Source: CAZBUB01 sp964494985
GTDB lineage: Bacteria > Desulfobacterota > Desulfovibrionia > Desulfovibrionales > Desulfothermaceae
NCBI GenBank assembly: GCA_964494985.1
Contig: CAZBUB010000003.1
Location: forward strand, 1-64,000
Direction: 5' to 3'
Length of the DNA stretch: 64,000 bases
The notes under the pieces were generated by a model. That model was not told the DNA's origin. It ran no database searches and was given only the letters and a program-made list of their open reading frames with translations. The first letter of the stretch is position 1, and every line of letters starts with the position of its first letter. Below are positions 26,277-35,148 of this stretch, piece by piece. Both the position numbers and the translations under genes were made by a program.

Positions 26277-26711
26277 TTAGTCCTTGGGATGGCATTGGTT
26301 GCAAGGCAAGGGTCCGGTGTCCTCTCCTGCCTTTTTAAGTTCCTGATGGCAACCGATGCAGCTGTGCTCACTCTTACGTTCATGGAAGGCAAAGTAGGCA
26401 GAATTGACCTCCTTCATCTCAGAGCCCTTGGCCCCGAGCAGGTCGTGGCAGCCGGAATCAGTACATTTCTGGGGAGGCTCTGACTCGTCTTCCTCCCACA
26501 TGTGATGGCAGGTCTGGCAGTCTTCCACTGCTGCTTCGTGGGTCTTGTGGGGCATCTCAGTGGGGCTGTATTGGGGGTTTTCTGTCTTCCCTTCTGCATC
26601 CTTCATGGTTATGCTCTCCGGGACCTCAAAATCATAGGCCTGCAGCCCGGCCAGAGTGAAAACCAGCAATGTACACGCGCTTAACAAACTCACAAACATA
26701 GACTTCTTCAT
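26277..26711 (-). CDS. periplasmic tetraheme cytochrome c3
   Basis: Class III c-type cytochrome, the periplasmic electron carrier between hydrogenases or formate dehydrogenases and membrane complexes in sulfate reducers. 144 residues: signal peptide (about 1-25, MKKSMFVSLLSACTLLVFTLAGLQA) and four heme sites CQTCH, CTDSGCH (the CX4CH spacing typical of c3), CIGCH and CNQCH, with distal histidines in MPHKTHEAAVEDC and FAFHERKSEHSC. The second CX4CH in a small tetraheme protein identifies the family. It has its own promoter and precedes the acidic repeat gene. The hemL-ahbB heme genes lie just upstream on the same strand. Confidence 0.95.
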   Translation of the reverse strand: MKKSMFVSLLSACTLLVFTLAGLQAYDFEVPESITMKDAEGKTENPQYSPTEMPHKTHEAAVEDCQTCHHMWEEDESEPPQKCTDSGCHDLLGAKGSEMKEVNSAYFAFHERKSEHSCIGCHQELKKAGEDTGPLPCNQCHPKD

Positions 26712-26840
26712 TTTTCCGAACCTCCTTTTTAAACTGTTTGCTGCCAGGGAAAAGGCCAGTTGTGAAAGCGGCGGCCATATATGCTCCTGCCTGGACTAAA
26801 GGCCTGGGCTGAGCCTGTATTAAAAGTTTTCTCTTGTTAA

Positions 26841-26870
26841 AGTTTATGTCAGATTGTGCTTCCCTGTCAA
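26841..26870 (-). promoter_or_regulatory. sigma-70 promoter for cytochrome c3
   Basis: Reverse-strand TTGACA (26865-26870) is separated by 18 bases from TAAACT (26841-26846). The start of transcription would be about 120 bases before the cytochrome c3 ATG. The -35 is perfect and the -10 matches four of six. Confidence 0.55.
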
Positions 26871-26903
26871 GGAAATCTTGCCAGTCCCTGGTAGGTTAAG
26901 GTC

Positions 26904-28172
26904 CTAAAATTCCAGGGAGCGTGCAGCTTGTAGGGTCTGCTCAAGATCACTGTCCTGATGGGCGAAGGAAACAAAGATACATTCGAAGTTGGCCGGGGGC
27001 AGATAGATGCCCTGCCCGCGCATCTGACGATAAAAGCTGGCAAAGAGCTTTTGGTCTGTTTGCCTGGCGGTGGCAAAGTCCTGCACTGGCGTGTCTGTAA
27101 AGAATAAAGTAAACATGGAGCCCAGCTGGTTCAGCTGCACAGCCAGGCCTTTGCCTTGCAGGATGGACTGCAGCTCCTGGGCCAGCCAGCTGGTTTTTTC
27201 CTCCAGGGCCTGGTAGTCCTGTTTCTGCAGTTCTTGCAGGGTGCTCACTCCAGCGCTCATGGCCACGGGATTTCCGGTTAGGGTTCCGGCCTGGTACACT
27301 GGGCCGCAGGGCGCCAGGTACTGCATGATTTCCTTTTTGCCCCCCAGGGCGCCCACAGGGAAGCCGCCGCCGATGATCTTGCCCAGGCAGGTGAGATCCG
27401 GAGTGACCCCAAATCTGCCCTGGGCTCCGGAATATGCCACCCTGAAACCGGTGATAACCTCATCAAAGATGAGCAGGCTGGAGTATTGGTCCGCAAGTTT
27501 CCTTAGTCCCTGCAAAAAGCCATCTCCAGGGGGGACCAGGCCCATGTTGCCAGCTACAGGCTCCAGGATCACTGCAGCTATCTCCTGGCCTTGTTCTTGA
27601 AAAATCCGTTGTACAGCTTTCAAGTCATTGTAAGGCGCAAGCAAAGTCTGTCTGGCCAGATCCTCGGGCACTCCAGGAGTGCCCGGAATAGCCAATGTAG
27701 CGACCCCTGAGCCGGCCTGGACCAGAAGGCTATCCACATGTCCGTGATAGCAGCCCGTGAACTTGAGGACCTTGTCTCTGCCAGTGTAGGCCCGGGCTAG
27801 GCGCAGGGCGCTCATGGTGGCCTCGGTGCCGGAGTTGACCAGGCGAGCCATCTCTACGCCAGGCAGGGCGTCCTTTATAGCCTGGGCCAGATCTATCTCC
27901 TGCTTGCAGGGGGCACCAAAGCTGGAGCCATCTTCCAGTGCCTGCCTGGCAGACTCCAGGACCTTAGGATGGCAATGACCTAGCAGCAAAGGACCCCAGG
28001 AAAGGACATAGTCTATATACTCCTGGCCCTCCTGGCTGTAGATTCGACTGCCCTGTCCTTTGCGGATAAATAAAGGTGTGGAGTCCACACTGCCACAGGC
28101 TCGGACTGGACTGTTCACCCCCCCAGGAATCAGTTCCTGGGCCTGTTGGAACAGGCTTTGGGAATCAGGCAT
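26904..28172 (-). CDS. hemL: glutamate-1-semialdehyde 2,1-aminomutase
   Basis: PLP enzyme that forms 5-aminolevulinate in the C5 tetrapyrrole pathway. About 422 residues: opening IPGGVNSPVRA, LLLGHCHP, VNSGTEATMSALRLARA near residue 118, FDEVITGFR near 240 and the Schiff-base lysine in CLGKIIGGGFPVGALGG near 263. AAGGAG lies seven bases before ATG 28172 but almost touches ATG 28178, so the later start is preferred. It follows ahbB by about 24 bases, forming a two-gene heme unit. Confidence 0.96.
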   Translation of the reverse strand: MPDSQSLFQQAQELIPGGVNSPVRACGSVDSTPLFIRKGQGSRIYSQEGQEYIDYVLSWGPLLLGHCHPKVLESARQALEDGSSFGAPCKQEIDLAQAIKDALPGVEMARLVNSGTEATMSALRLARAYTGRDKVLKFTGCYHGHVDSLLVQAGSGVATLAIPGTPGVPEDLARQTLLAPYNDLKAVQRIFQEQGQEIAAVILEPVAGNMGLVPPGDGFLQGLRKLADQYSSLLIFDEVITGFRVAYSGAQGRFGVTPDLTCLGKIIGGGFPVGALGGKKEIMQYLAPCGPVYQAGTLTGNPVAMSAGVSTLQELQKQDYQALEEKTSWLAQELQSILQGKGLAVQLNQLGSMFTLFFTDTPVQDFATARQTDQKLFASFYRQMRGQGIYLPPANFECIFVSFAHQDSDLEQTLQAARSLEF

Positions 28173-28196
28173 ATACATACTCCTTAGAAATATTTT

Positions 28197-28694
28197 TTAG
28201 AAGTAGCGCATGGAAGTCTTCTTGAGCTCTTTTAAGCTAAATAGAGTTTCGTAGCTCCGCAAGCCAGTTCTGTCCGCCAATTCCTGGATGAGCTGCGTGC
28301 ACTGCTCTTTGCTCCTGGCGTGGATCATGGTGTACAGGTTGAAGGGCCAGTTATTTGTGCTGCGCCTTTGATAGCAATGGGTGATCTCTGGCCTGGAGGA
28401 CATGATCCTGCTGATCTCCTGGAGTCTTGCCCGAGGTACCTGCCAGGCCACCATGACGTTGCAGTCATATCCTGCCTCTTGGTGGCGCAAAGTGGCTCCA
28501 AAGCGCCTAATGCAGCCTGTGTTTTTCAGCTCACTTAACAGCGCCAGGACCTCTGACTCTGTGACTCCGACCTGGCTGGCAAGGCTGGCGAAGGGAGTGG
28601 AGCTGTCAGGCAAAGTGTCCTGTACCAAGCGCAGGATGTGGGTTTCTTTTTCTGTAAAAGTCCTGCTTTGCTCTTGATTTGTGTTGTTGTCCAT
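28197..28694 (-). CDS. ahbB: siroheme decarboxylase subunit AhbB
   Basis: With AhbA, decarboxylates siroheme to didecarboxysiroheme in the alternative (siroheme-dependent) heme pathway of sulfate reducers. 165 residues with an Lrp/AsnC-like helix-turn-helix fold (about 15-70) and the decarboxylase signatures IRRFGATLRHQEAGYDCNVM and ITHCYQR with NWPFNLYTMIHA, the histidine and arginine positions expected of AhbB. The AhbA partner is not adjacent. Position upstream of hemL supports a heme role. ATG 28694 has AAGGAT upstream. A simple AsnC-family regulator is the alternative but fits the motifs less well. Confidence 0.88.
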   Translation of the reverse strand: MDNNTNQEQSRTFTEKETHILRLVQDTLPDSSTPFASLASQVGVTESEVLALLSELKNTGCIRRFGATLRHQEAGYDCNVMVAWQVPRARLQEISRIMSSRPEITHCYQRRSTNNWPFNLYTMIHARSKEQCTQLIQELADRTGLRSYETLFSLKELKKTSMRYF

Positions 28695-28761
28695 ATGTAT
28701 CCTTATAATTTCTGGAAGGGTTATTCCTATCTTTTTTGGCTACTTATGACAAGTAATTTTC

Positions 28762-28790
28762 TTGACCCTGGGCCAGGCCAAGGGTATAAG
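28762..28790 (+). promoter_or_regulatory. sigma-70 promoter for gpsA
   Basis: TTGACC (28762-28767), a 17-base spacer and TATAAG (28785-28790) give five of six matches in each box. Predicted transcription start near 28797, about 38 bases before the gpsA ATG. Confidence 0.7.
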
Positions 28791-28834
28791 TTGAGTCAAA
28801 TCAAGCGATCAGATGATTTGCAAAGGGAGTACAC

Positions 28835-29827
28835 ATGAGGATAGCAGTCATTGGGGCTGGATCTTGGGGCACTGCCCTGGCCAATTTGCTGGCTGCAAAT
28901 GGACAGAGCACTGCTTTATGGGTCAGGGAGCACGAGCTGTTGGAGCTGATACGCAGGCAAGGGGAGAATGTTTGGTTTTTGCCAGGGGTGCAGCTGGATC
29001 CGGGCTTGAGTATGAGCAATAAGCTGGCGGAAGTTATCCAGGGGGCGGAGTTTTTGCTGTTTGCGGTACCTTGTCAACATTTTAGGACCGTGCTGACAAT
29101 CCTTAAGGAATACTTGCCTCCCAGACCTGTTTTGGTTTGTGCCAGCAAGGGCATCGAGGTCCAGAACCTCAAGACCATGTCCCAAGTGGTCCAGGACGAG
29201 CTGCAAGGACTGGAGCCCAGTTATGCCTGTCTTTCCGGGCCCTCTTTTGCCAAGGAGGTGAGTAGGGGGCTTCCCACGGCTGTTTCCCTGGGATGTACAG
29301 ATAAAAATCTGGGGGCTTGGCTGCAGCAGGCCCTGGCCACTGATGTCTTTCGGGTTTATTGGAATCCGGACTGCATGGGAGTGGAACTCGGTGGGGCCCT
29401 GAAGAATGTTATGGCCCTGGCTGCAGGTATCACAGACGGGTTGGGCTTTGGAACCGGAGCCAGGGCAGCCCTGATTACCAGGGGATTGACAGAGATGTCC
29501 AGGATGGGAGTGGCTATGGGCGCCAGGCAGGAGACCTTCATGGGCCTCTCCGGCCTGGGTGATCTGGTCTTGACCTGCACTGGAGATCTAAGCCGCAACA
29601 GACAGGTGGGCCTTCGTCTGGGCCAGGGACAGAGCCTTCAGGAGATCCTGAAGGGTATGCGTATGGTGGCTGAAGGGGTGCAGACCACCCAGGCTCTGTA
29701 TTCCCTAGGGCAGAGAATGGGAATAGATTTGCCAATTACCGAGCAAGTGCATCAGATTTTATACCAGGACAAGGCCCCGGCCCAGGCAGTTCAGGAGTTG
29801 ATGCAAAGGACATTGAAGCAGGAATAG
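28835..29827 (+). CDS. gpsA: NAD(P)-dependent glycerol-3-phosphate dehydrogenase
   Basis: Reduces DHAP to sn-glycerol 3-phosphate for phospholipid synthesis. 330 residues: N-terminal VIGAGSWGTALANLLA, CASKGIE, SGPSFAKEV near residue 134, the catalytic lysine in VELGGALKNVMALAAGI near 186, and TRGLTEMSRMG, SGLGDLVLTCTGDLSRNRQVG. ATG 28835 has AAAGGGAG upstream. It would feed PlsY, encoded elsewhere in this window. Confidence 0.97.
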   Translation: MRIAVIGAGSWGTALANLLAANGQSTALWVREHELLELIRRQGENVWFLPGVQLDPGLSMSNKLAEVIQGAEFLLFAVPCQHFRTVLTILKEYLPPRPVLVCASKGIEVQNLKTMSQVVQDELQGLEPSYACLSGPSFAKEVSRGLPTAVSLGCTDKNLGAWLQQALATDVFRVYWNPDCMGVELGGALKNVMALAAGITDGLGFGTGARAALITRGLTEMSRMGVAMGARQETFMGLSGLGDLVLTCTGDLSRNRQVGLRLGQGQSLQEILKGMRMVAEGVQTTQALYSLGQRMGIDLPITEQVHQILYQDKAPAQAVQELMQRTLKQE

Positions 29828-30139
29828 ACAAGACAGGGCAGGAATCTGCTTCAGCTTCTTGACAAAGTGGAATTTTGGACATAAGCTTGCCAGAATTGTT
29901 TTCATTTTAGGTCGTTAGCCTGCTAGTAGCGGCTATTTGCGCAGGATCATGCAGACCAGTTATAGCAACTATTCTTATTGAGCTAAGGGTAAAATATACA
30001 AGAGTTCTGTTTCGGGTGACAGTCCAGCTATCTGGCAGGCAAAGGCCGTTTGGCAGGGGGCTTAAAGCAGAAGCATTCCAGGGCAGCAAATTTTCCAATC
30101 CATGCATCTTTTAATTGTTCCACCATAAGGGAGGAAAAT
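29828..30139 (+). promoter_or_regulatory. upstream region of cooS
   Basis: A 312-bp gap. A possible promoter is TTGACA at 29859-29864 with a weak TAAGCT at 29882-29887 (17-base spacer). A second AT-rich stretch, 29970-30000, includes TTGAGC and AATATA but with poor spacing. I looked for CRP/FNR- or CooA-like inverted repeats and found none that are convincing. No clear terminator for gpsA is visible. Confidence 0.35.
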
Positions 30140-32122
30140 ATGGAAAAGAAGGAAAAGAAGGCAACAGAAAGCAAGGCCAAGGAATTTAAGGCCAAGGAGT
30201 TTACCATCTGTGAGGCCACAGCTCAGATGCTGGATAAGGCTAAGCAGGACGGAGTGGAGACAGCCTTTGACCGGGCTGCGAGCATGAAGGCCTGTCCGAT
30301 AGGGTCTGATTCTGCCTGTTGCAAGCACTGCTCCATGGGGCCATGCCGGCTGAATGCCAAGGATCCGTACAGCAAGGTCGGCGTATGCGGTGCGACCATC
30401 GACACCATTCAGGCCCGCAACTTTGCCCGCATGGTGGTGGGTGGCGCGGCGGCGCACACAGACCACGGCATGTCCATGCTTGATGTTTTCCGGGAGGTGG
30501 TCCATGGCAAGATCAAGGACTACAGGATCAAGGATTCGATCAAGCTGGAGCAGGTAGCCCAGTCCGTAGGGATTGAGACCAAAGACCGTTCTGTCGAGGA
30601 TATCGCTCAGGATCTGTACGAGGAGCTGGAACGGACATACACCCAGGTCGAAGGCGAGATCCCTTTTGTCTCCCGGGTACCGGAAAAGACCTTGGAGACT
30701 TGGCGCAAGCTGAATATTGTACCCAGGGGATCCATGCGCGAAATCATGGAAATGATGCACAGGACCCACATGGGCGTGGATCAGGAGTACAAAAACATCA
30801 CCCAGCAGTTCAATCGCACGGCCCTGTCCGACGGCTGGGGCGGCTCCATGGTGGCCACCGAGATCTCGGACATCCTCTATGGCACGCCCACGCCTGTAAA
30901 GGCTGACGTGAACATGGGCTGCCTGAAGGAAGACTATGTCAACGTTGTGGTCCACGGCCACGAGCCGACCATGTTCGAGTCCATGCTGGTCTCGGTCAAC
31001 GATCCTGCCCTGGTCCAGGCCGCCAAGGATGCCGGAGCCAAGGGGATCAATGTTGCGGGCATGTGCTGCTCAGGGGCTGAGGTCCTGTCCAGGCATGGTG
31101 TCCCCCACGCCGGCAACTTCATGTCCACTGAGGCCATTTTGGTAACCGGGGCTGTTGACGCCATGGCTGTGGACTATCAGTGCATCAAGCAGGGCCTGTC
31201 TTCGGTAGCCAAGTGCTACAACACCTTTATGTTTACCACCAACCCGCGCTGCCACATCGAGGGTGCGGAACATATCGAAATGAAGGAAAATAATCCTCGC
31301 GAATGCACGGATGAAGTTGTTGTCCGGGCCATTGCCAGGTTCAAAAACAGAAATGTCCAGGTGGAGATTCCGAACATCAGCAATGCCGGCATTCACGGAT
31401 TTTCCCACGAGTATATACAGTATATGCTGGGCGGGAGCTTCCGGGCTTCCTACAAGCCATTGAACGACAACATCATCAATGGCCGCATTCGGGGTATAGC
31501 CGGTGTGGTGGGCTGCACCAATCCCAGGGTCAAGCAGGACTGGGTGCACGTGGAGCTGGTTAAAGAGCTGATCAAGAAGGATGTATTGGTCCTGCAAACC
31601 GGCTGCTCCCAGATCGCCCTGGCCAAGGCCGGGCTGCTGACTCCTGAAGCTGCGCACCTGGCAGGGGACGGCTTGAAGGAGGTCTGCGAGACAGTAGGCA
31701 TGCCTCCGGTCCTGGGCCTGGGCTCCTGCGTGGATAACAGCCGGATCCTGATTGCTGCGGCCGAAGTGGTCAAGACAGGCGGCCTTGGGGAGAGCATCGC
31801 GGATCTGCCTGCAGCAGGGGCTGCTCCGGAATGGATGAGCGAGAAGGCCATCAGCATCGGGCAGTATTTTGTGGCTTCCGGAGTGTACACAATCTTTGGC
31901 GTTACCTTCCCGGTTACTGACAATACTAAGTTCAAGGACCTTTTGTTCAACGGCTTGGAAGAGCAGGGGCTCGGCAAGTGGGATTTTGCCGCCGATCCCT
32001 ATGAGATGGCCAAGAAGATGCTGGCCCACATCGACAAGAAGCGCAAGGCCCTGGGTCTGGACAAGGCCAGGGAGCGGGTGCTGTTTGACATGGCCGCCCG
32101 CAGGGAGATGGATGCCGCTTAA
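30140..32122 (+). CDS. cooS: anaerobic Ni-Fe CO dehydrogenase catalytic subunit
   Basis: Interconverts CO and CO2. 660 residues. Cys52 and Cys60 fit the D-cluster, and Cys61, Cys64, Cys69 and Cys83 the B-cluster, with the same spacing as Rhodospirillum CooS. C-cluster ligands are seen in VVHGHEPTMFESM (His), AGMCCSGAEVL, NPRCHIEG, VGCTNPRV, TGCSQIALAK and LGSCVDNSR. ATG 30140 follows GGGAGG; the frame opens earlier at a TTG, which was rejected. A lysine-rich N-terminal extension (about 1-22) is unusual. No cooC or cooF accessory genes are adjacent and it ends at a strong terminator, so it is a single-gene unit. Codons look richer in final C and G than the neighbours, consistent with high expression or transfer. 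Confidence 0.96.
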   Translation: MEKKEKKATESKAKEFKAKEFTICEATAQMLDKAKQDGVETAFDRAASMKACPIGSDSACCKHCSMGPCRLNAKDPYSKVGVCGATIDTIQARNFARMVVGGAAAHTDHGMSMLDVFREVVHGKIKDYRIKDSIKLEQVAQSVGIETKDRSVEDIAQDLYEELERTYTQVEGEIPFVSRVPEKTLETWRKLNIVPRGSMREIMEMMHRTHMGVDQEYKNITQQFNRTALSDGWGGSMVATEISDILYGTPTPVKADVNMGCLKEDYVNVVVHGHEPTMFESMLVSVNDPALVQAAKDAGAKGINVAGMCCSGAEVLSRHGVPHAGNFMSTEAILVTGAVDAMAVDYQCIKQGLSSVAKCYNTFMFTTNPRCHIEGAEHIEMKENNPRECTDEVVVRAIARFKNRNVQVEIPNISNAGIHGFSHEYIQYMLGGSFRASYKPLNDNIINGRIRGIAGVVGCTNPRVKQDWVHVELVKELIKKDVLVLQTGCSQIALAKAGLLTPEAAHLAGDGLKEVCETVGMPPVLGLGSCVDNSRILIAAAEVVKTGGLGESIADLPAAGAAPEWMSEKAISIGQYFVASGVYTIFGVTFPVTDNTKFKDLLFNGLEEQGLGKWDFAADPYEMAKKMLAHIDKKRKALGLDKARERVLFDMAARREMDAA

Positions 32123-32142
32123 GCGTTGGGCTTACAGAATAG

Positions 32143-32184
32143 AGGCATAAAAAAGGGCTCCTGCGGGAGCCCTTTTTTATGCCT
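32143..32184 (+). terminator. strong rho-independent terminator after cooS
   Basis: A 19-base perfect inverted repeat (arms 32143-32161 and 32166-32184) with a TGCG loop. A six-base A tract and a six-base T tract flank the GGGCTCC/GGAGCCC core, so it could terminate in both directions. It lies 20 bases after the cooS stop and just ahead of argB. Confidence 0.95.
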
Positions 32185-32224
32185 GCAAACCTGGTCAGAA
32201 TCAAGAATTCGAGTGGAGGGGGAG

Positions 32225-33100
32225 ATGGAAGATGAAATGACCCGGGCCAAGCTGCTGCTGGAGTCTTTGCCATATATTAGGGAATTCTATGGCAGGACCG
32301 TGGTTATCAAATATGGGGGCCACGCTATGCAGGATGAGCAGCTTAAGCAAAGCTTTGCCCTGAATGTGGTTTTGCTCAAATATATCGGGGTTAATCCGGT
32401 GATTGTGCATGGGGGAGGGCCACAGATCGGGCAGATGCTCGAACAGTTGGGTATAAGCAGCAAGTTTGAACAGGGTCTGCGAATCACGGACCAGGCCACC
32501 ATGGATGTGGTGGAAATGGTCCTGGTGGGCAGAGTGAATAAAGAAATCGTAAACGTGATCAATCTCAATGGCGGCCGCTCTGTGGGGCTGTCTGGCAAAG
32601 ATGGAGGGCTCATCCAGGCTAGGAAAATGGAAATGGTCATCTCGAAAAAAGATGCTCCGCCAGAGATCATCGATCTAGGCCGGGTGGGCGAAGTGGTGAG
32701 CATCCAAACCAAGCTCATCCGTAGCCTGGAAAAAGAGGGCTTTATCCCTATTATTGCTCCAGTAGGTGTGGATACAGAGGGCCAGACCTACAACATCAAC
32801 GCGGATGCGGTTGCAGGCTCAGTTGCCGAGGCCCTGGAGGCCAAAAGACTGATCCTGCTTACAGATGTTTCAGGGGTCATGGCCGGGGAACAGCTGCTCT
32901 CCTCCTTGAGCCGCAGACAGGCCCTGGAGATGATCGAGAACAGTACCGTACAGGGGGGTATGATTCCCAAGCTGAAATGCTGCCTGGAAGCCCTGGAGGG
33001 AGGAGTGGAGAAGGCACATATCATTGACGGCAGGCTGGAGAACTCCCTGATCCTGGAGCTGTTCACCCAGGCTGGGATAGGCACAGAGATTTTGGCCTAG
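32225..33100 (+). CDS. argB: acetylglutamate kinase
   Basis: Phosphorylates N-acetylglutamate, second step of arginine synthesis, directly before ArgC. 291 residues: VVIKYGGHAM near residue 28, VIVHGGGPQIG near 61, the NLNGGRSVGLSGKDGG stretch near 116 and INADAVAGSVAEAL near 182. The frame is open back into the cooS terminator, but ATG 32225 is five bases after GGAGG; ATG 32237 is an alternative. It sits between the terminator and the convergent oppF. argC is 29 kb away. Confidence 0.96.
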   Translation: MEDEMTRAKLLLESLPYIREFYGRTVVIKYGGHAMQDEQLKQSFALNVVLLKYIGVNPVIVHGGGPQIGQMLEQLGISSKFEQGLRITDQATMDVVEMVLVGRVNKEIVNVINLNGGRSVGLSGKDGGLIQARKMEMVISKKDAPPEIIDLGRVGEVVSIQTKLIRSLEKEGFIPIIAPVGVDTEGQTYNINADAVAGSVAEALEAKRLILLTDVSGVMAGEQLLSSLSRRQALEMIENSTVQGGMIPKLKCCLEALEGGVEKAHIIDGRLENSLILELFTQAGIGTEILA

Positions 33101-33102
33101 CC

Positions 33103-34068
33103 TCAGGTCCGCGTACAGCGCACCCAGTGCTCCCTCCCCAGGCTGCGCATTTCTAAGTCTGGGTTTTTGCAGATCTGTGCAACCTGGGGGCATCTATTCT
33201 GGAATCTGCAGCCTGTAGGGGGGTCCATTAAAGTGGACACCTCCCCGGTTATGCTATCCAGCTGGGCCGTCTCTTGGGGCTCCCTGCCCGGTACCGCAGC
33301 CAGCAGGGTTTGGGTATAGGGATGCATGGGGTTTTGAAAGAGCTCCCGGCTTGGGGCATATTCCACTATTTGACCCATGTACATTACCGCCACCTGATCG
33401 CTTAAATAGCCCACTAAGTTCAGATCGTGGGAAATAAACAAATAACTGAGCCCCAACTCTCCTTGCAGCTCACTTAGAAGGTTGATGATTTGGGCCTGGA
33501 TGGAGACATCCAGGGCAGAGACCGGTTCATCGCAGATTATGAGCCGGGGCTCCACGCTCAAGGCCCGAGCAAGATTGATCCGCTGCCGTTGCCCCCCGCT
33601 GAATTGATGGGCGTAGCCTTTTTGAGCCCCAGAGGGCAGGCCCACCAGTTGCAAGAGTTCCTTAATGCGCGCGGGGCGTTTTTTCCTCTCCACTCCTGCC
33701 ACCCTCAAGCCGTCCAGCAAGGTCCTTCCTATGCTCAGTTTCGGGTTCAGGGAACCGTAAGGGTCCTGGAAGACGATCTGCAGGCTTTTGCGCAAGGGCT
33801 TGAGTTTGTGCTCTGGCAAGAATGCAATCTCCTGGCCCTGGAAAAGGATACTGCCCTGATCAGGTTCCAGGAGTCTCAGTATGAGCTTGGCCAGGGTGGA
33901 CTTGCCGCAGCCTGATTCCCCTACCAGCCCCAAGGTTTGGCCCTTAGGGAGGTAGAGGTCCACATTATCCACAGCCTTGATCCAGCCCTTGGTCCCGCGC
34001 ATGAAGCCGCCCGGGACCGGAAAGTACTTCTTCAGGGCAGTTACCTGCAGGATGTGCTCGGCATTCAT
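33103..34068 (-). CDS. oppF: oligopeptide/dipeptide ABC transporter ATPase (OppF type)
   Basis: Second ATPase of a peptide- or nickel-type ABC importer. About 321 residues: Walker A GLVGESGCGKSTLAK near residue 50, FQDPYGSLNPK, signature SGGQRQRINLARAL, Walker B LIICDEPVSALD, and the C-terminal oligopeptide-ABC extension with CRFQNRCPQVAQICKNPD (cysteines of an Fe-S-like motif). ATG 34068 forms an ATGA overlap with the oppD stop; ATG 34080 is an alternative. It is the last gene of the operon. Confidence 0.93.
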   Translation of the reverse strand: MNAEHILQVTALKKYFPVPGGFMRGTKGWIKAVDNVDLYLPKGQTLGLVGESGCGKSTLAKLILRLLEPDQGSILFQGQEIAFLPEHKLKPLRKSLQIVFQDPYGSLNPKLSIGRTLLDGLRVAGVERKKRPARIKELLQLVGLPSGAQKGYAHQFSGGQRQRINLARALSVEPRLIICDEPVSALDVSIQAQIINLLSELQGELGLSYLFISHDLNLVGYLSDQVAVMYMGQIVEYAPSRELFQNPMHPYTQTLLAAVPGREPQETAQLDSITGEVSTLMDPPTGCRFQNRCPQVAQICKNPDLEMRSLGREHWVRCTRT

Positions 34069-35093
34069 TTTGTTGCGCATGAGCCTTGTAGCTTCGGGGA
34101 TTCAGTGGCTGCGGTATGGGGCTGATGCAAAACAACAGGACAGCGGCTGAAGTGCTCTGGACCACAGCTTTCCAGCCTAGGCAGATTCTTGCTGCATTTT
34201 TTTTGGGCAGCATAGCACCTAGGGTGGAAAGGGCAGCCGCTGGGCCGATGGGCTGGGTCAGGCACCGAGCCGGGTATGGTATAAAGCTTCTGACCTTTCT
34301 TCTCGAAACCAGGCAGTGAGGCTAGAAGGCCCTGGGTATAGGGGTGCCTGGGATCTTGGAAAATGTTTTGTTTCAGGCCTTGCTCCACTATCAAACCAGC
34401 ATACATGATATAGACCCGGTCAGCCACGCTGTGGACCACTCCCAGGTCATGGGTGATATACAGCACGCTCTGGCCTTGCTTTTGGGTCAAGGATTTGAGA
34501 AGACTCAAAATCTGGGCCTGGACAGTAACATCCAGGGCGGTGGTCGGCTCGTCAGCAATCAGCAGATCAGGTTCGCAGGCCATGGCCATGGCTATGAGCA
34601 CTCGTTGCCTTTGGCCTCCACTTAACTGGTGGGGGTAATTGTCCAGTCTGGCTTCTGCGTCCTGGATACCTGCTTTGCGCAGGGCTTGGATGCAGGCTTT
34701 GCGCAGCTCCTGGGGCTGCATCCTGTTGTGAGCCAAAAAGGCCTCAGCCAGCTGCTGGCCAATGCTGAAGACAGGATTGAGGGAAGTCAAGGGATCCTGA
34801 AAAACCATGCCTACCTGGTCGCCTCTCAGGCATTGCAGCTCCTTAAGGGACATTTGTAAGACATCCCTGCCCTGTAGCAAGACCTGGCCCTTAGGGATGC
34901 TCCCAGGGGGGCAGGGCAGGAGTCCCAATATGCTCAGGGCGCTTAAAGTCTTGCCGCATCCTGATTCCCCCACCAGACAGACGGTCTCCCCGGCATGGAT
35001 TTCCAGGTCCAGGCCCTGGACAGGCCTAGAGGGGCCTTTTATTCCTGGAAAATGGATATGCAGATCCTTAATTTGCAAAAGAGGCATTGGCAT
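34065..35093 (-). CDS. oppD: oligopeptide/dipeptide ABC transporter ATPase (OppD type)
   Basis: First ATPase of the same importer. 342 residues: Walker A LVGESGCGKTLSAL near residue 40, VFQDPLTSLNPVF, signature LSGGQRQRVLIAMA, Walker B LLIADEPTTALD, and the C-terminal CPFHPRCYAAQKKC motif. Its stop overlaps the oppF start (ATGA), so translation is coupled. 55 bases separate it from oppC. Confidence 0.93.
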   Translation of the reverse strand: MPMPLLQIKDLHIHFPGIKGPSRPVQGLDLEIHAGETVCLVGESGCGKTLSALSILGLLPCPPGSIPKGQVLLQGRDVLQMSLKELQCLRGDQVGMVFQDPLTSLNPVFSIGQQLAEAFLAHNRMQPQELRKACIQALRKAGIQDAEARLDNYPHQLSGGQRQRVLIAMAMACEPDLLIADEPTTALDVTVQAQILSLLKSLTQKQGQSVLYITHDLGVVHSVADRVYIMYAGLIVEQGLKQNIFQDPRHPYTQGLLASLPGFEKKGQKLYTIPGSVPDPAHRPSGCPFHPRCYAAQKKCSKNLPRLESCGPEHFSRCPVVLHQPHTAATESPKLQGSCATK

Positions 35094-35148
35094 AGGCTTC
35101 CCACTTTTGCTGCTTCCTGTTTGAGCTGGCCTGGGGCTTATTCATTCT

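Noticed and set aside
29859..29887. Firm promoter call for cooS
   Set aside because: The -35 is perfect but the -10 matches only three of six; left as a tentative note in the region entry.
30062..30961. 299-codon open frame on the - strand
   Set aside because: Antisense of the cooS N-terminal region.
31070..32029. 319-codon open frame on the - strand
   Set aside because: Antisense shadow of cooS, whose metal-binding motifs prove the + strand reading.
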